This document shows positions 1-8,099 of a stretch of 64,000 bases of DNA, piece after piece. How positions within the stretch are numbered: position 1 is the first letter of the stretch; each line of letters starts with the position of its first letter. Position numbers and translations under genes: made by a program. The notes beneath the pieces were generated by a model. The model was not told where the DNA came from and did not search any database. It was given only the letters and a program-made list of their open reading frames with translations. Source of the DNA: Negativicutes bacterium (lineage in GTDB: Bacteria; Bacillota_C; Negativicutes; Sporomusales_B; JARLHX01); contig JARLHX010000283.1 in NCBI GenBank assembly GCA_031292035.1, positions 52,387 to 116,386 on the forward strand, written 5' to 3'.

Positions 1-414
1 GTGGAAAGCGCGAAAGATATCAGGACCAGCTACCGTATCGCCAAACGGACGATGCGGGCCGGCCGCTGTTTTGGCCAGACCGGCGTTTTGGATTATGGCG
101 ATTATGTTGTTCATACTCTGCTGCAGTGGGGGTTGGAGACACCCGAAAATGACTTCTTGTTGAACCGGGCGATCAAGCCCCTCCGGCAGTATGACGCAGA
201 GTGTAACGCCAATTTAATGGTTACGCTGGGGGCAGTTGTTTTTGCCGACGATCTCGACCATGCCGCTGCGGCACTAAAGGTACATACCAACACCATCCGT
301 TACCGGTTGGGCAAGATGGAGGCCATTACCGGCTATGATTTCTTTTCGGCGATGGGGCGATATGTATTGACCACTGCGTTTCTCTTGCACCACTACCATG
401 AAAGTGGTATGTAG
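1..414 (+). CDS. PucR/CdaR-type transcriptional regulator, C-terminal part (cut by window edge)
   Basis: The frame is open to the left edge, so the GTG at base 1 is probably internal and only the C-terminal part of the protein is present (137 codons). The last third reads as a helix-turn-helix: a segment around AALKVHTNTIRYRLGKME followed by a short helical tail, which is the typical C-terminal HTH_30 of PucR/CdaR regulators. Those proteins usually control nearby catabolic operons, so the CoA-transferase/thiolase operon just downstream is a plausible target; this is inference. The gene ends at a clear intrinsic terminator, so it is not co-transcribed with that operon. Confidence 0.75.
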   Translation: MESAKDIRTSYRIAKRTMRAGRCFGQTGVLDYGDYVVHTLLQWGLETPENDFLLNRAIKPLRQYDAECNANLMVTLGAVVFADDLDHAAAALKVHTNTIRYRLGKMEAITGYDFFSAMGRYVLTTAFLLHHYHESGM

Positions 415-442
415 TAAAATACAAAAACATGTGATTGTTTTT

Positions 443-467
443 AAAGCCTTTTACAAAGGCTTTTTTT
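443..467 (+). terminator. Rho-independent terminator after the PucR-type gene
   Basis: AAAGCCTT and AAGGCTTT form a short stem with a small loop, followed directly by a run of seven T. It separates the regulator from the CoA-transferase operon. Confidence 0.8.
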
Positions 468-566
468 GCTTGGTAGCCAATTCAACTGTAGGCGGGAAAG
501 ATTGTCAGGAGGGCTGCTCCAACCCGCGGCACGGGCGCAGAGCTTACAGAAAGAAGGAATGGTACT

Positions 567-1223
567 ATGGCAGTCATTATGACGGCAAGTGAGGCCGTTG
601 CCGGTATTCAAAACGGAAGTTCAATCATGATCGGCGGTTTTGGCCGGGTGGGAAGTCCGGAGCGGCTTCTTGCTGCTTTAGCCGATCACGACGTATGCGA
701 TCTGACCATTATCGGCAATGATCTTGGCAGCCAAAACGAAGGTTTGGGAGTGATTCTCCTGCAGAATAAAATTAAAAAGGCCATCGGCTCGTTTTTCACT
801 CCCAACCCGGATGCGGCTAAATATTTCCGGGAGGGAAAGCTTGAAGTCGAGCTTCTGCCCCAGGGGAACTTTGCCGAAGCCATCCGGGCGGCCGGGGCCG
901 GCCTGGGCGGTTTCCTGACACCGGTTGGGGTGGGAACGGAGCTGGCAAAAGACCATCAGACAATTACTCTGCATGGCACAGAATACCTGATTCAGGAGCC
1001 AATCGTTGCCGACTATGCCTTTGTCCGGGCCCGCAAGGCCGACCGGCTGGGCAATTTAGTCTATAGCAAATCAGGCCGCAACTTTAACCCGGTGATGGCT
1101 ACAGCCGGCAAATATGTTATCGCCGAGGTGGACGAGATCGTGGAGCCCGGGGAGTTGTCTCCGGAGGAGATTATCACGCCGTTCATATTTGTCGACGCCA
1201 TTGTCGAGAGGAGGAATGGGTAA
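567..1223 (+). CDS. 3-oxoacid CoA-transferase, subunit A
   Basis: 218 aa, the usual length of the alpha subunit of family I CoA-transferases (AtoD, ScoA, PcaI, CatI). The N-terminal glycine-rich GGFGRVG loop (about residues 23-29) and a GGFLTPVGVGT segment near residue 115 are family hallmarks. With subunit B it would move CoA between a short acyl-CoA and a 3-oxoacid such as acetoacetate or 3-oxoadipate; the acid cannot be told from the sequence. The ATG has an AAGAAGGA ribosome site 8 bases upstream. It is the first gene of a tight run with subunit B (ends overlap) and a thiolase, which fits cleavage of the 3-oxoacyl-CoA product to acetyl-CoA. Confidence 0.88.
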   Translation: MAVIMTASEAVAGIQNGSSIMIGGFGRVGSPERLLAALADHDVCDLTIIGNDLGSQNEGLGVILLQNKIKKAIGSFFTPNPDAAKYFREGKLEVELLPQGNFAEAIRAAGAGLGGFLTPVGVGTELAKDHQTITLHGTEYLIQEPIVADYAFVRARKADRLGNLVYSKSGRNFNPVMATAGKYVIAEVDEIVEPGELSPEEIITPFIFVDAIVERRNG

Positions 1224-1897
1224 TGCTGAATGATGAACAACGCAAGATCAGAATAGCCAAACGCGCCAGCAAGGAACTGCTGGATGGCATGGTGGTCAAT
1301 CTGGGGGTTGGTATACCGACGCTGGTGGCCAATTATGTGGCTGACAAGCAGGTCTATTTGCAGACCGAGAACGGCATCCTGGGGGTCGGTCCCTATCCCG
1401 AGGCAGGGCAGGAAGACCGGGATCTGATCAATGCCGGACGTAAGCATGTGACCATTTTGCCTGGGGCGTCGTTTTTCGACAGCGCCCAATCCTTCGCCCA
1501 GATCCGTGGCGGGCACATCCACTGCACGATTATCGGTGGGCTGCAGGTAAGCGAGAAGGGCGATCTTGCCAACTGGCTGGTGCCGGGTAAGGATGTGCTG
1601 GGAGTTGGCGGAGCGATGGATTTGGTGGTGGGCGCCCCGAAGGTGATTATTGCCACTCAGCACGCCACCAAGGATGGGAAGGCCAAGATCGTGCCTGAAT
1701 GTACGCTGCCGCTTACCGCCAAAGGGGCGGTGGATATGATTATCACCGAGTATGCGGTATTTCATTTTGCAGACGGGCGGCTGATTCTGGATGAGATTAC
1801 TGACGATATGACCCTTGATCAGCTCAAGGCCATCACTACAGCCGACTATAATATAAGTCCCCAATTTACGGTGCGGGAGGTGCTGACAGATGAATGA
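1223..1897 (+). CDS. 3-oxoacid CoA-transferase, subunit B
   Basis: 224 aa, matching the beta subunit of family I CoA-transferases (AtoA, ScoB, PcaJ). The catalytic glutamate is visible in QTENGILGVG (E49), which forms the glutamyl-CoA thioester in this family. The start codon shares its first base with the last base of the subunit A stop, so translation is coupled. Overlap with the thiolase start continues the pattern. Substrate (acetoacetate versus a 3-oxodicarboxylic acid) is undetermined. Confidence 0.9.
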   Translation: MLNDEQRKIRIAKRASKELLDGMVVNLGVGIPTLVANYVADKQVYLQTENGILGVGPYPEAGQEDRDLINAGRKHVTILPGASFFDSAQSFAQIRGGHIHCTIIGGLQVSEKGDLANWLVPGKDVLGVGGAMDLVVGAPKVIIATQHATKDGKAKIVPECTLPLTAKGAVDMIITEYAVFHFADGRLILDEITDDMTLDQLKAITTADYNISPQFTVREVLTDE

Positions 1898-3083
1898 GGT
1901 CGTTCTAGTCGCCGGAGTACGCACCGCCATCGGTAAAATCGGCGGGGCGCTGAAGAATGTCGCAGTGGAGCAACTGGCCAGCGCGGTGATGACCGAGTGT
2001 GTCAAAAGAGCTTCGCTGGAAGCGCATGTTATTGATGAAGTGATTTTCGGTCATGCCAAGCAAAGCAGCGATACGCCGAATCTGGCCCGGGTGGCGTCGC
2101 TGTACGCCGAGCTGCCGATTGAGATACCGGCCTACACTGTTCATCGCCAGTGCGGGTCAGGCTTGCAGGCGATTATTTCCGGAGCGCAGTCCATTCGCCT
2201 GGGCGATGCCGGGGTGATTTTGGCCGGCGGGGCGGAAAGTATGAGCACTGCCCAGTATTATCTGCGGGGGGCGCGGTTTGGCTACGGGGCCGGCAACGCC
2301 GAGATTCTCGACCCCAATACCGAAAGCCAGCCCAAGTCTCAGCCGGCGGAAAAATACGGCCGACTGACGATGGGCATGACGGCGGAGAATCTGGCTGATA
2401 AATACGCCATTTCCCGCACAGAGCAAGACGAATTTGCTTTTGGCAGCCAGAATAAGGCGCTGAAGGCGATCGCCGCGGGCCGGTTTGTTGAGGAGATTTT
2501 GCCGCTGGATGTAAAGGTGGGAAAGACGACCCAGCAGTTTGTTGTGGATGAATTTCCCCGCCAGACAACGCCGGCCGATCTGGCCAAACTCAAAGCAGTA
2601 TTTAAAAAAGAGGGCAGCGTCACTGCCGGCAATTCCTCCGGCCGCAACGACGGTGCCGCCGCTGTGATGTTGATGGAGCGAAGCCGGGCGGAAAAAATGG
2701 GCCTTAAGCCGCTGGCCAGGATTGTTGCCTACGCCAGCGCCGGAGTGCCGCCGGAAATTATGGGCATCGGCCCGGTGCCGGCGGTGGGGAAGGCTTTGCA
2801 GGCGGCAGGTCTGACACTGGGGGAGCTGGAACTGATTGAATTGAATGAAGCGTTTGCCGCCCAGAGCTTAGCTGTCATAAAAGAGCTGGGGATCGACCCG
2901 AGCATCATCAATGTCAACGGCGGGGCGATTGCTCTCGGTCATCCCATTGGTGCCACCGGCGCTCGTATCGTGGTGACTTTGATGCACGAGCTGCAAAAAC
3001 GCTCAGCCCGTTATGGACTGGCAACCCTTTGCATCGCCGGTGGGCAAGGCACGGCACTCATCCTGGAGAATCTGAACCGCTAA
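1890..3083 (+). CDS. Thiolase (acetyl-CoA C-acyltransferase)
   Basis: 397 aa, standard thiolase length. Nucleophilic cysteine C88 lies in HRQCGSGLQA; the second active-site region [17 protein letters not shown] and the C-terminal CIAGGQG are present. The start overlaps the end of subunit B by 8 bases. In context it would split the 3-oxoacyl-CoA made by the CoA-transferase. The segment before the conserved TAENLADKY reads YGRLTMGM rather than the NYHMGI of the second thiolase in this window, so the two probably act on different acyl chains; 3-oxoadipyl-CoA or another substituted 3-oxoacyl-CoA is possible but unproven. Confidence 0.9.
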   Translation: MNEVVLVAGVRTAIGKIGGALKNVAVEQLASAVMTECVKRASLEAHVIDEVIFGHAKQSSDTPNLARVASLYAELPIEIPAYTVHRQCGSGLQAIISGAQSIRLGDAGVILAGGAESMSTAQYYLRGARFGYGAGNAEILDPNTESQPKSQPAEKYGRLTMGMTAENLADKYAISRTEQDEFAFGSQNKALKAIAAGRFVEEILPLDVKVGKTTQQFVVDEFPRQTTPADLAKLKAVFKKEGSVTAGNSSGRNDGAAAVMLMERSRAEKMGLKPLARIVAYASAGVPPEIMGIGPVPAVGKALQAAGLTLGELELIELNEAFAAQSLAVIKELGIDPSIINVNGGAIALGHPIGATGARIVVTLMHELQKRSARYGLATLCIAGGQGTALILENLNR

Positions 3084-3201
3084 ATCACAGCGGTTCGCGC
3101 TGGGGCAAATAGTGCCAAAATTCAGACGGGAGATCTTTTTGGCACAGGATAAGGTTGCGGCGCGAGCCGCGATGTTCCGATTAAAGAAGGGAGGGTTTCT
3201 T

Positions 3202-4560
3202 ATGCGAGCTTTTTGGGGTAAGGGTTACTACCGGTGGATCATCCTGGTGGCATGTATGTTGGTCTATTGTACTTCTCAACTGGTGCGCTGGAATTATGCC
3301 AGTATAACCAAGTATCTTACCACCGACCTGGGGATCGGTAAACCGGAAATTGGGCTGCTCGGATCGGCGTTTTTCTATGCCTATGCAGTGGCGCAAATAC
3401 CGTGGGGTATGGCGACCGATGTGCTGGGTGGCCGGAAGGTCATCCCGGTGGGGATTTCGATTTTAGCCCTGTTCTTGTGTGGCTTTGCCTTCAGCGCGAC
3501 CTTTACCGAGGCGGTAATCTGGCGCACCCTTATGGGCTTTGTGGCGGCTGCGGGATATGTGCCGATTACTTCGGTGCTGGCCAAATGGTTCAGTATCAAA
3601 GAGCGGGGCTTTGCGATGGAGATGTACTCCGGGCCGGGGGGCGGTCTGGGCGAAGCGTTAACCTTTTTGATGATTCCTCTGATCGCGCTTGTGATGAAAG
3701 ACGGCGGGATATTCGGCCTGGCCGGATGGCGGGGTTCGACCTTTGTTATGGGAATCGTGGTGCTCGTTATCGCCATTGCCAGCGCTGTAATGCTTAGGTC
3801 CGATCCAACGGCGATCGGGTTGCCCTCGGTACAGGCGGCAGAAGATAAGAAGAAAGATGCCGATTACAAAAGTGTCGTTTATAGCATTATGCGCGATCCG
3901 GCACTATGGGTCATGTCACTGGTGTGGTCGGGTTATATGGTCGGGGCGCGACTGTTGCCCGGCTGGCTCCCTCTTTATGCCACCGATTTTTATATTCAAA
4001 ATCAGGGTATGTCTAAAGAAGGGGCGATGGTGGCCGGTGGCGCCATGGCAACTGTCTACGTTTTGGGACGGGTCATCGGCACCCCCTTAGTAGGTAAGCT
4101 GTCTGACGTTCTATTGAAAAAATACGCCATCCCCCGGGCGGTGATCAGCTTCGCCGGCCTGCTCGGGATTGCGGCGCTATTCTATGCCTTTACCACCGCT
4201 ATTTCCACTGTGTTGATGCTGGGAGTACTGTCCTTCTTGAGCGGCATTCTGATTAATATTTTCCCGCTGATCAATGCATCGGCGGCAGAGATCTGGTCGA
4301 TCCGCACCGCCGGGTTCAGCATGGGGATCATCAACACCGTCGGCCAGTTTGCCGGAGCGATGGCCCTTTCGGCCAGCGGTTATATGGCGGTCAAATATTC
4401 TATCGAGGGCGGGGCTTTTTATACCGAGTTCCTCGGTATCTGGTATCTGGGGATTATCACCAGCCTTCTCGCGGCTTCGGCGGCCCTCTATGTCGTTTAT
4501 CGCGAAAAGAACGCAGTAGCCAAGCATTTTGCCCAGGGTGCCGACAACAAAGGTGTCTGA
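3202..4560 (+). CDS. MFS transporter
   Basis: 452 aa with about 12 hydrophobic segments. The conserved intracellular loop after helix 2 appears as DVLGGRK and a basic loop follows the second half. A longer frame opens at 3112, but the ATG at 3202 has AAGGGAGGG 6 bases upstream and gives a normal MFS N-terminus (short basic tail, then TM1). It sits between the thiolase and the M20 peptidase, in the same direction and without a visible terminator, so it probably imports or exports the substrate handled by the operon. Organic anion transport is a reasonable guess; substrate unknown. Confidence 0.85.
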   Translation: MRAFWGKGYYRWIILVACMLVYCTSQLVRWNYASITKYLTTDLGIGKPEIGLLGSAFFYAYAVAQIPWGMATDVLGGRKVIPVGISILALFLCGFAFSATFTEAVIWRTLMGFVAAAGYVPITSVLAKWFSIKERGFAMEMYSGPGGGLGEALTFLMIPLIALVMKDGGIFGLAGWRGSTFVMGIVVLVIAIASAVMLRSDPTAIGLPSVQAAEDKKKDADYKSVVYSIMRDPALWVMSLVWSGYMVGARLLPGWLPLYATDFYIQNQGMSKEGAMVAGGAMATVYVLGRVIGTPLVGKLSDVLLKKYAIPRAVISFAGLLGIAALFYAFTTAISTVLMLGVLSFLSGILINIFPLINASAAEIWSIRTAGFSMGIINTVGQFAGAMALSASGYMAVKYSIEGGAFYTEFLGIWYLGIITSLLAASAALYVVYREKNAVAKHFAQGADNKGV

Positions 4561-4579
4561 TTGGGTAAGGCGGGAGGGG

Positions 4580-5749
4580 ATGTCATTGGCGGCTGCCAAA
4601 GACCAGGCTTTTGCATTTATTGATGACCACCGGGATGAGATGCTCGATCTCTGGCGCGAATTGGTCAACCAGGAAAGTGGCTCGGAAGATCAGGGCGGCG
4701 TAAATAAGCTGCAGGCAAGGCTAAAGGCCTTGCTGGAGGCTGACGGGGCGGCGGTGCGGCTGCTGGAATTTCCGCAAGCTGGCAGCATGCTGGTGGCCCG
4801 GATCGGCGATGGTGCAAAACCGGCGGTCATTTTCAGCGGCCATGTTGATACAGTGTTCAGGGCTGGTACCATCGCCAGCCGGCCTTTCGTCATCCGGGAC
4901 GGCAAGGCCTATGGTCCGGGTGTGCTGGATATGAAGGGAGGCATCGTGGCCTTTCTATATGCTGTCAAGGCCCTTTGCGCCGCTGGGTTTGCTGATCGTC
5001 CCTTCAAAATTCTGCTGGCCGGAGATGAGGAAACCGGGCACCCTGGGTCAAACGCCGCCGAAGTATTCCGCCAGGAGGCGATCGGCTCCGCTGCGGCGTT
5101 CAACTGCGAAACCGGTTTCATCGATGACGGCATTGTTGTTGGCCGCAAAGGGGTTGCCTGCTTCAAGATTGTGACCCGAGGCGTTGCCGCCCATGTGGGC
5201 AACGATCCCGAGAACGGCCGCAGCGCCATTTTAGAGATGGCCCATAAGATCATAGCCATCGAAAAACTTACCGACTGGACGGCAGGAACGTCTTTCAACG
5301 TCGGTGTCATCGAAGGCGGCAATGTGGCCAACGCGACGCCGGACTACGCCAAAATTAGCGTCGATGTACGGTTTGTCGCTGATGAAGCCATCCCTGTCTT
5401 AACCCGGCAACTGCAGGAGATAGCGGACCGGACGCATGTCGCCGGTACGACGACGACACTGTCCGGCGGGGCGACTTTTAAACCGATGGCGACTACCGCA
5501 GGAGTGATGCGCCTGTTCAACCTGGTGCAGGAGACTTGCGCCGAGAATGGTTTTGGCCGGCCCTATGCTCGCCAATCGGGTGGCGGCGCCGACTCAGCCT
5601 ACACCGTGCTGGCTGGAGTGCCAACTGTTTGCGCCATGGGGGTCAAGGGAGGACGAAATCATAGCCCGGAGGAATTTGCCGTGGTGGAGACGCTGTTTGA
5701 GCGAGCAAAACTGCTAGCGGCCTGTGTCCTCAATCTGGATAGACTGTAA
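4580..5749 (+). CDS. M20 family metallopeptidase (carboxypeptidase G2/ArgE-like)
   Basis: 389 aa. Zinc ligands and catalytic residues of the M20 family are in order: SGHVDTV (H88, D90), LDMKGG (bridging Asp), GDEETGH (Glu pair), FNCETGF, and the C-terminal GRNHSPEEF histidine. The dimerisation domain lies between the two halves. These cytosolic enzymes hydrolyse C-terminal or N-acyl amide bonds of amino-acid derivatives. Start choice is open: ATG at 4580 follows GGGAGGGG almost directly, and TTG at 4586 would have better spacing. It ends at a terminator facing the LysR gene, and as last gene of the operon may release the acid that the CoA-transferase and thiolase use. Confidence 0.85.
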   Translation: MSLAAAKDQAFAFIDDHRDEMLDLWRELVNQESGSEDQGGVNKLQARLKALLEADGAAVRLLEFPQAGSMLVARIGDGAKPAVIFSGHVDTVFRAGTIASRPFVIRDGKAYGPGVLDMKGGIVAFLYAVKALCAAGFADRPFKILLAGDEETGHPGSNAAEVFRQEAIGSAAAFNCETGFIDDGIVVGRKGVACFKIVTRGVAAHVGNDPENGRSAILEMAHKIIAIEKLTDWTAGTSFNVGVIEGGNVANATPDYAKISVDVRFVADEAIPVLTRQLQEIADRTHVAGTTTTLSGGATFKPMATTAGVMRLFNLVQETCAENGFGRPYARQSGGGADSAYTVLAGVPTVCAMGVKGGRNHSPEEFAVVETLFERAKLLAACVLNLDRL

Positions 5750-5777
5750 GACGGCGGCGAGCCTGCTTGCCGAATGG

Positions 5778-5816
5778 AAAAGAGCTGACCTGAGAAAAAT
5801 CAGATCAGCTCTTTTT
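5778..5816. terminator. Bidirectional terminator between M20 peptidase and LysR gene
   Basis: AAAGAGCTGA and TCAGCTCTTT form a 10-bp stem with an inner CTGA/TCAG extension, T-rich on the plus side and A-rich on the other. It lies between two convergent stop codons and can serve both. Confidence 0.8.
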
Positions 5817-5846
5817 ATGTGGTTGGCAGAGAATCGCTGTTGCCTA

Positions 5847-6737
5847 TTATTTATCAACAAGCAGATAGTGTTCGGCGAAATCAACCCATAGCTTCGCCGG
5901 GTATGACAAGTGGCGCCCCTTTTTCCAGATGACTGACATGGCATGCATAATCATCGGATTTACCAGCGGAATGGCCACGACTTGTTCGGGGTTGAGATCA
6001 TCGCAGAGGGTGCTAGGCAGGAAGGCAACCCCGAAATTGGCTGAAACGGTATGCACCATCAGCCCTTTGCGCGATGTTTCAAAAACGATCTTAGGATGAA
6101 ACCCGGCGAGTTTGCAGCTTTTTATGATTTCATCATGCAGACTGAAATCATCGGTATACAGGACGAATGATTCCTCGGCCAGGGACGCCAATTCCACCTG
6201 TTTAGCCTGGGCCAACCGGTGACGGGAACTGACGATGAGCCAGAGGGGGTCGTTGGTGAAGGAGAAGGAATTGTAGATTTTGCTGTTGGGTTCCCGGCAG
6301 ATGATGCCGATATCCAGGCTGCCATCCTGGATGGCGCTTTCCACCTTTTTCGAGCCGAATTCATAGAGTTCGATTTCAACATTGGGGTAGTCGGCGCGGT
6401 ATTCCCCTAGGATTTGGGCGAATTTGGTCGATTCGGTCAGCGGGGGCAGCCCGATAATGATTTTTCCCTTGGCGATTTTGTAGTGCCGGTCAAAATCGGT
6501 AGTGAGTTCATCGAAAAGCGTAATTACCTGATTGGCCTGATTGAGAAAAACGATGCCGGCGTCGGTCAGTTCGACCAGTTTGGAATTGCGATTGAGCAAT
6601 ACAACCCCGATTTCACTTTCAAGATCTTTCACCATCTTGCTGACTGCTGACTGGGAGATATGGGATATGGCTGCGGCCTTGCTGAAGTTCTTGTGGCGGG
6701 CGACCTCGGAAAAGCAGCGCAAATGATGGATGTCCAT
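5847..6737 (-). CDS. LysR family transcriptional regulator
   Basis: 296 aa. Residues 1-60 form the typical winged HTH (MDIHHLRCFSEVARHKNFSKAA, SQSAVSKMVKDLE), followed by the two-lobed LysR effector domain. It starts at an ATG preceded by GAGGG. It is convergent to the CoA-transferase/thiolase/MFS/M20 operon and divergent from the small gene at 6894. A TAACTAT-N11-ATAGTTA element just upstream of its start fits autoregulation. Its effector cannot be read from the sequence; it may control either neighbour. Confidence 0.92.
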   Translation of the reverse strand: MDIHHLRCFSEVARHKNFSKAAAISHISQSAVSKMVKDLESEIGVVLLNRNSKLVELTDAGIVFLNQANQVITLFDELTTDFDRHYKIAKGKIIIGLPPLTESTKFAQILGEYRADYPNVEIELYEFGSKKVESAIQDGSLDIGIICREPNSKIYNSFSFTNDPLWLIVSSRHRLAQAKQVELASLAEESFVLYTDDFSLHDEIIKSCKLAGFHPKIVFETSRKGLMVHTVSANFGVAFLPSTLCDDLNPEQVVAIPLVNPMIMHAMSVIWKKGRHLSYPAKLWVDFAEHYLLVDK

Positions 6738-6759
6738 ATTTTCCCTCGCTTTCCTTGTG

Positions 6760-6784
6760 TAACTATCTGTTTTGGTAATAGTTA
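6760..6784. promoter_or_regulatory. Candidate LysR-type operator (7-bp inverted repeat, 11-bp spacer)
   Basis: TAACTAT and ATAGTTA are perfect inverted halves separated by 11 bases, matching the T-N11-A geometry of LysR recognition boxes. The site sits about 23 bases upstream of the lysR start codon and in the divergent region shared with the gene at 6894. Confidence 0.5.
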
Positions 6785-6893
6785 ATATCTTATATATATA
6801 TTTTACTTATAAATGGACCCGAATTACAATATGATTAGAAAAATAAATTTTTCCACCAGCCTAAGTGCCGGTGAACAAAGAGGAGTGACCATT

Positions 6894-7253
6894 ATGTCGA
6901 TCATCAATATGCTTTCTTCGCTTTTTTCGGTTGAACCGCAATATACAATCAGCTTGGAAGAGCTGAACAAAAAACTTAGCGGCTATCAGACAGTGTTGGC
7001 GAATCACGGGTTTACTGCGACCCGCAAAGAACTATTTGTGACAGACGCCCCAACCATTGGTCTTACCGCCAGTCGCGACAATATGATTTTTGATATTACC
7101 ATGGATGTGACCGGATACGAAAATATCGCCATGTCGCTGGAACGGGGCGGATATCTGAATATGCTGCCTATCAGCCTGCACAATTTCGATGACGCGCTGA
7201 CGATCATCAATTCTATGGGCGGAATGACCCAAAAAGCCAAAAAAGTTGCCTAA
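6894..7253 (+). CDS. Hypothetical protein, 119 aa
   Basis: Not recognised. The ATG at 6894 has AGAGGAGTG 6 bases upstream, so it is preferred over the longer frame from 6813. The protein begins with a short hydrophobic helix (MSIINMLSSLFS), has no clear transmembrane segment or signal peptidase site, no cysteine, and a lysine-rich end (QKAKKVA). The body alternates polar and hydrophobic residues and ends in a likely alpha/beta fold. It is divergent from the LysR gene and followed within 62 bases by a 31-codon frame with a very strong ribosome site, so the two may form one transcript. Cytosolic, function unknown. Confidence 0.7.
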   Translation: MSIINMLSSLFSVEPQYTISLEELNKKLSGYQTVLANHGFTATRKELFVTDAPTIGLTASRDNMIFDITMDVTGYENIAMSLERGGYLNMLPISLHNFDDALTIINSMGGMTQKAKKVA

Positions 7254-7314
7254 TATTCTTTAGGTGATTTGCCGATATTCGCTTTAGCTGATTATAAAGT
7301 AGGAGGTGAATGGT

Positions 7315-7410
7315 ATGACAGCGATGCTGCTCACGAAATTGTATCGTTTCGGACAATTAATGGGAAAATATTCCGCACCGATGAACGAAGACATGTGGTT
7401 TTATGAATAG
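7315..7410 (+). CDS. Possible small peptide, 31 aa
   Basis: A 31-codon frame preceded by a full AGGAGGTG ribosome site 6 bases before its ATG and closed by an intrinsic terminator 32 bases after its stop. The peptide starts with a hydrophobic/amphipathic stretch (MTAMLLTKLYRFGQLM) and ends in an acidic-aromatic tail (NEDMWFYE). No cysteine, so it does not match AgrD-type thiolactone precursors. The strong signals argue for translation; the function is unknown. It could be a membrane-associated peptide acting with the 119-aa gene upstream. Confidence 0.45.
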   Translation: MTAMLLTKLYRFGQLMGKYSAPMNEDMWFYE

Positions 7411-7441
7411 GAAAATAGCCTGATGTCTTTCAGGTTGACTC

Positions 7442-7475
7442 AACCCAGGCGACCTTGGCCGTCTGGGTTTTATTG
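7442..7475 (+). terminator. Rho-independent terminator after the 31-aa frame
   Basis: AACCCAG and CTGGGTT pair, extended by G-T and C-G pairs, then TTTTATTGTTG. It closes the 6894-7410 unit. Confidence 0.8.
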
Positions 7476-7573
7476 TTGTGAGCAATACTTGCAGTAAAAG
7501 AGGTTAATTTCGGCTAAATGTGGAAAATATGATTGTGGTAATATCCGAATAATCCGTTACAGGAGGCGAGGTC

Positions 7574-7810
7574 ATGGACAGGACGACGCGCATTATGACA
7601 GAAGAACAACGTACTGCTTATCTAAAGTCAGGCGGAGACCGCTGCCCATACTGCGGCGATGCGGAGATCACCAACCTCGGGGACCCTCGGGTGGGAAACA
7701 AGGTGATTATGCAGCGGGTATATTGCACCTGTTGCGAGATTTCCTGGTTTGATGTCTATACTTTGTCCGACTGCCGGTCGATCATCAGGCGCGACGCGGA
7801 GACCGAATAG
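7574..7810 (+). CDS. Small zinc-ribbon-like hypothetical protein, 78 aa
   Basis: 78 aa with two cysteine pairs, CPYC (about residues 24-27) and CTCC (about residues 51-54), spaced as a small zinc ribbon. The rest is polar, with no membrane segment. The ATG follows ACAGGAGGCG at good spacing. The gene stands alone between two terminators, so it has its own promoter. Zinc binding is inferred from the cysteine pattern; a role in nucleic-acid binding or protein contact is possible but nothing specific is recognised. Confidence 0.75.
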   Translation: MDRTTRIMTEEQRTAYLKSGGDRCPYCGDAEITNLGDPRVGNKVIMQRVYCTCCEISWFDVYTLSDCRSIIRRDAETE

Positions 7811-7866
7811 CTACACCTGGCGATCGGAGAAGAAGGATGGTTCTAATCAATTGAATCTGGCTGAAT

Positions 7867-7902
7867 AACGCGTAGCCCGGACCGGGTTATGCGTTGTTTT
7901 TT
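7867..7902 (+). terminator. Rho-independent terminator after the zinc-ribbon gene
   Basis: AACGC pairs with GCGTT and the inner GCCCGG with CCGGGT, followed by GTTTTTTG. Confidence 0.75.
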
Positions 7903-7946
7903 GTCGCGGCTCAGGGCTGGACTGAAACGCAAATGTCGTGATACAA

Positions 7947-7969
7947 TCGTACAAATGGCATCTGTACGA
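7947..7969. promoter_or_regulatory. Candidate operator upstream of the MFS gene at 8100
   Basis: TCGTACA and TGTACGA form a perfect 7-bp inverted repeat with a 9-base spacer, about 130 bases before the MFS start codon and after the previous terminator. The geometry suits a dimeric repressor. Which regulator binds is unknown. The rest of 7903-8099 holds no gene that I can support. Confidence 0.45.
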
Positions 7970-8099
7970 CTACATAGTGGTTACACTTTATCAACAATGT
8001 TCGTTGCTTCTAACTCGAAATGTAAATTAGGGGGTGGAGTCAGGCTGTACAAGTGGCGATAGGTCACTACGCCAAGGATGTTAGGAGGTCTTGTGAACC

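Noticed and set aside
1061..2005. Long minus-strand frame (314 codons) over the CoA-transferase genes
   Set aside because: It lies opposite well-supported subunit A, subunit B and thiolase coding regions, has no ribosome site, and its translation is low-complexity and not family-like.
3155..3168. GCGGC/GCCGC hairpin between thiolase and MFS genes
   Set aside because: Short, with no T-run; not a terminator, so the operon was kept intact.
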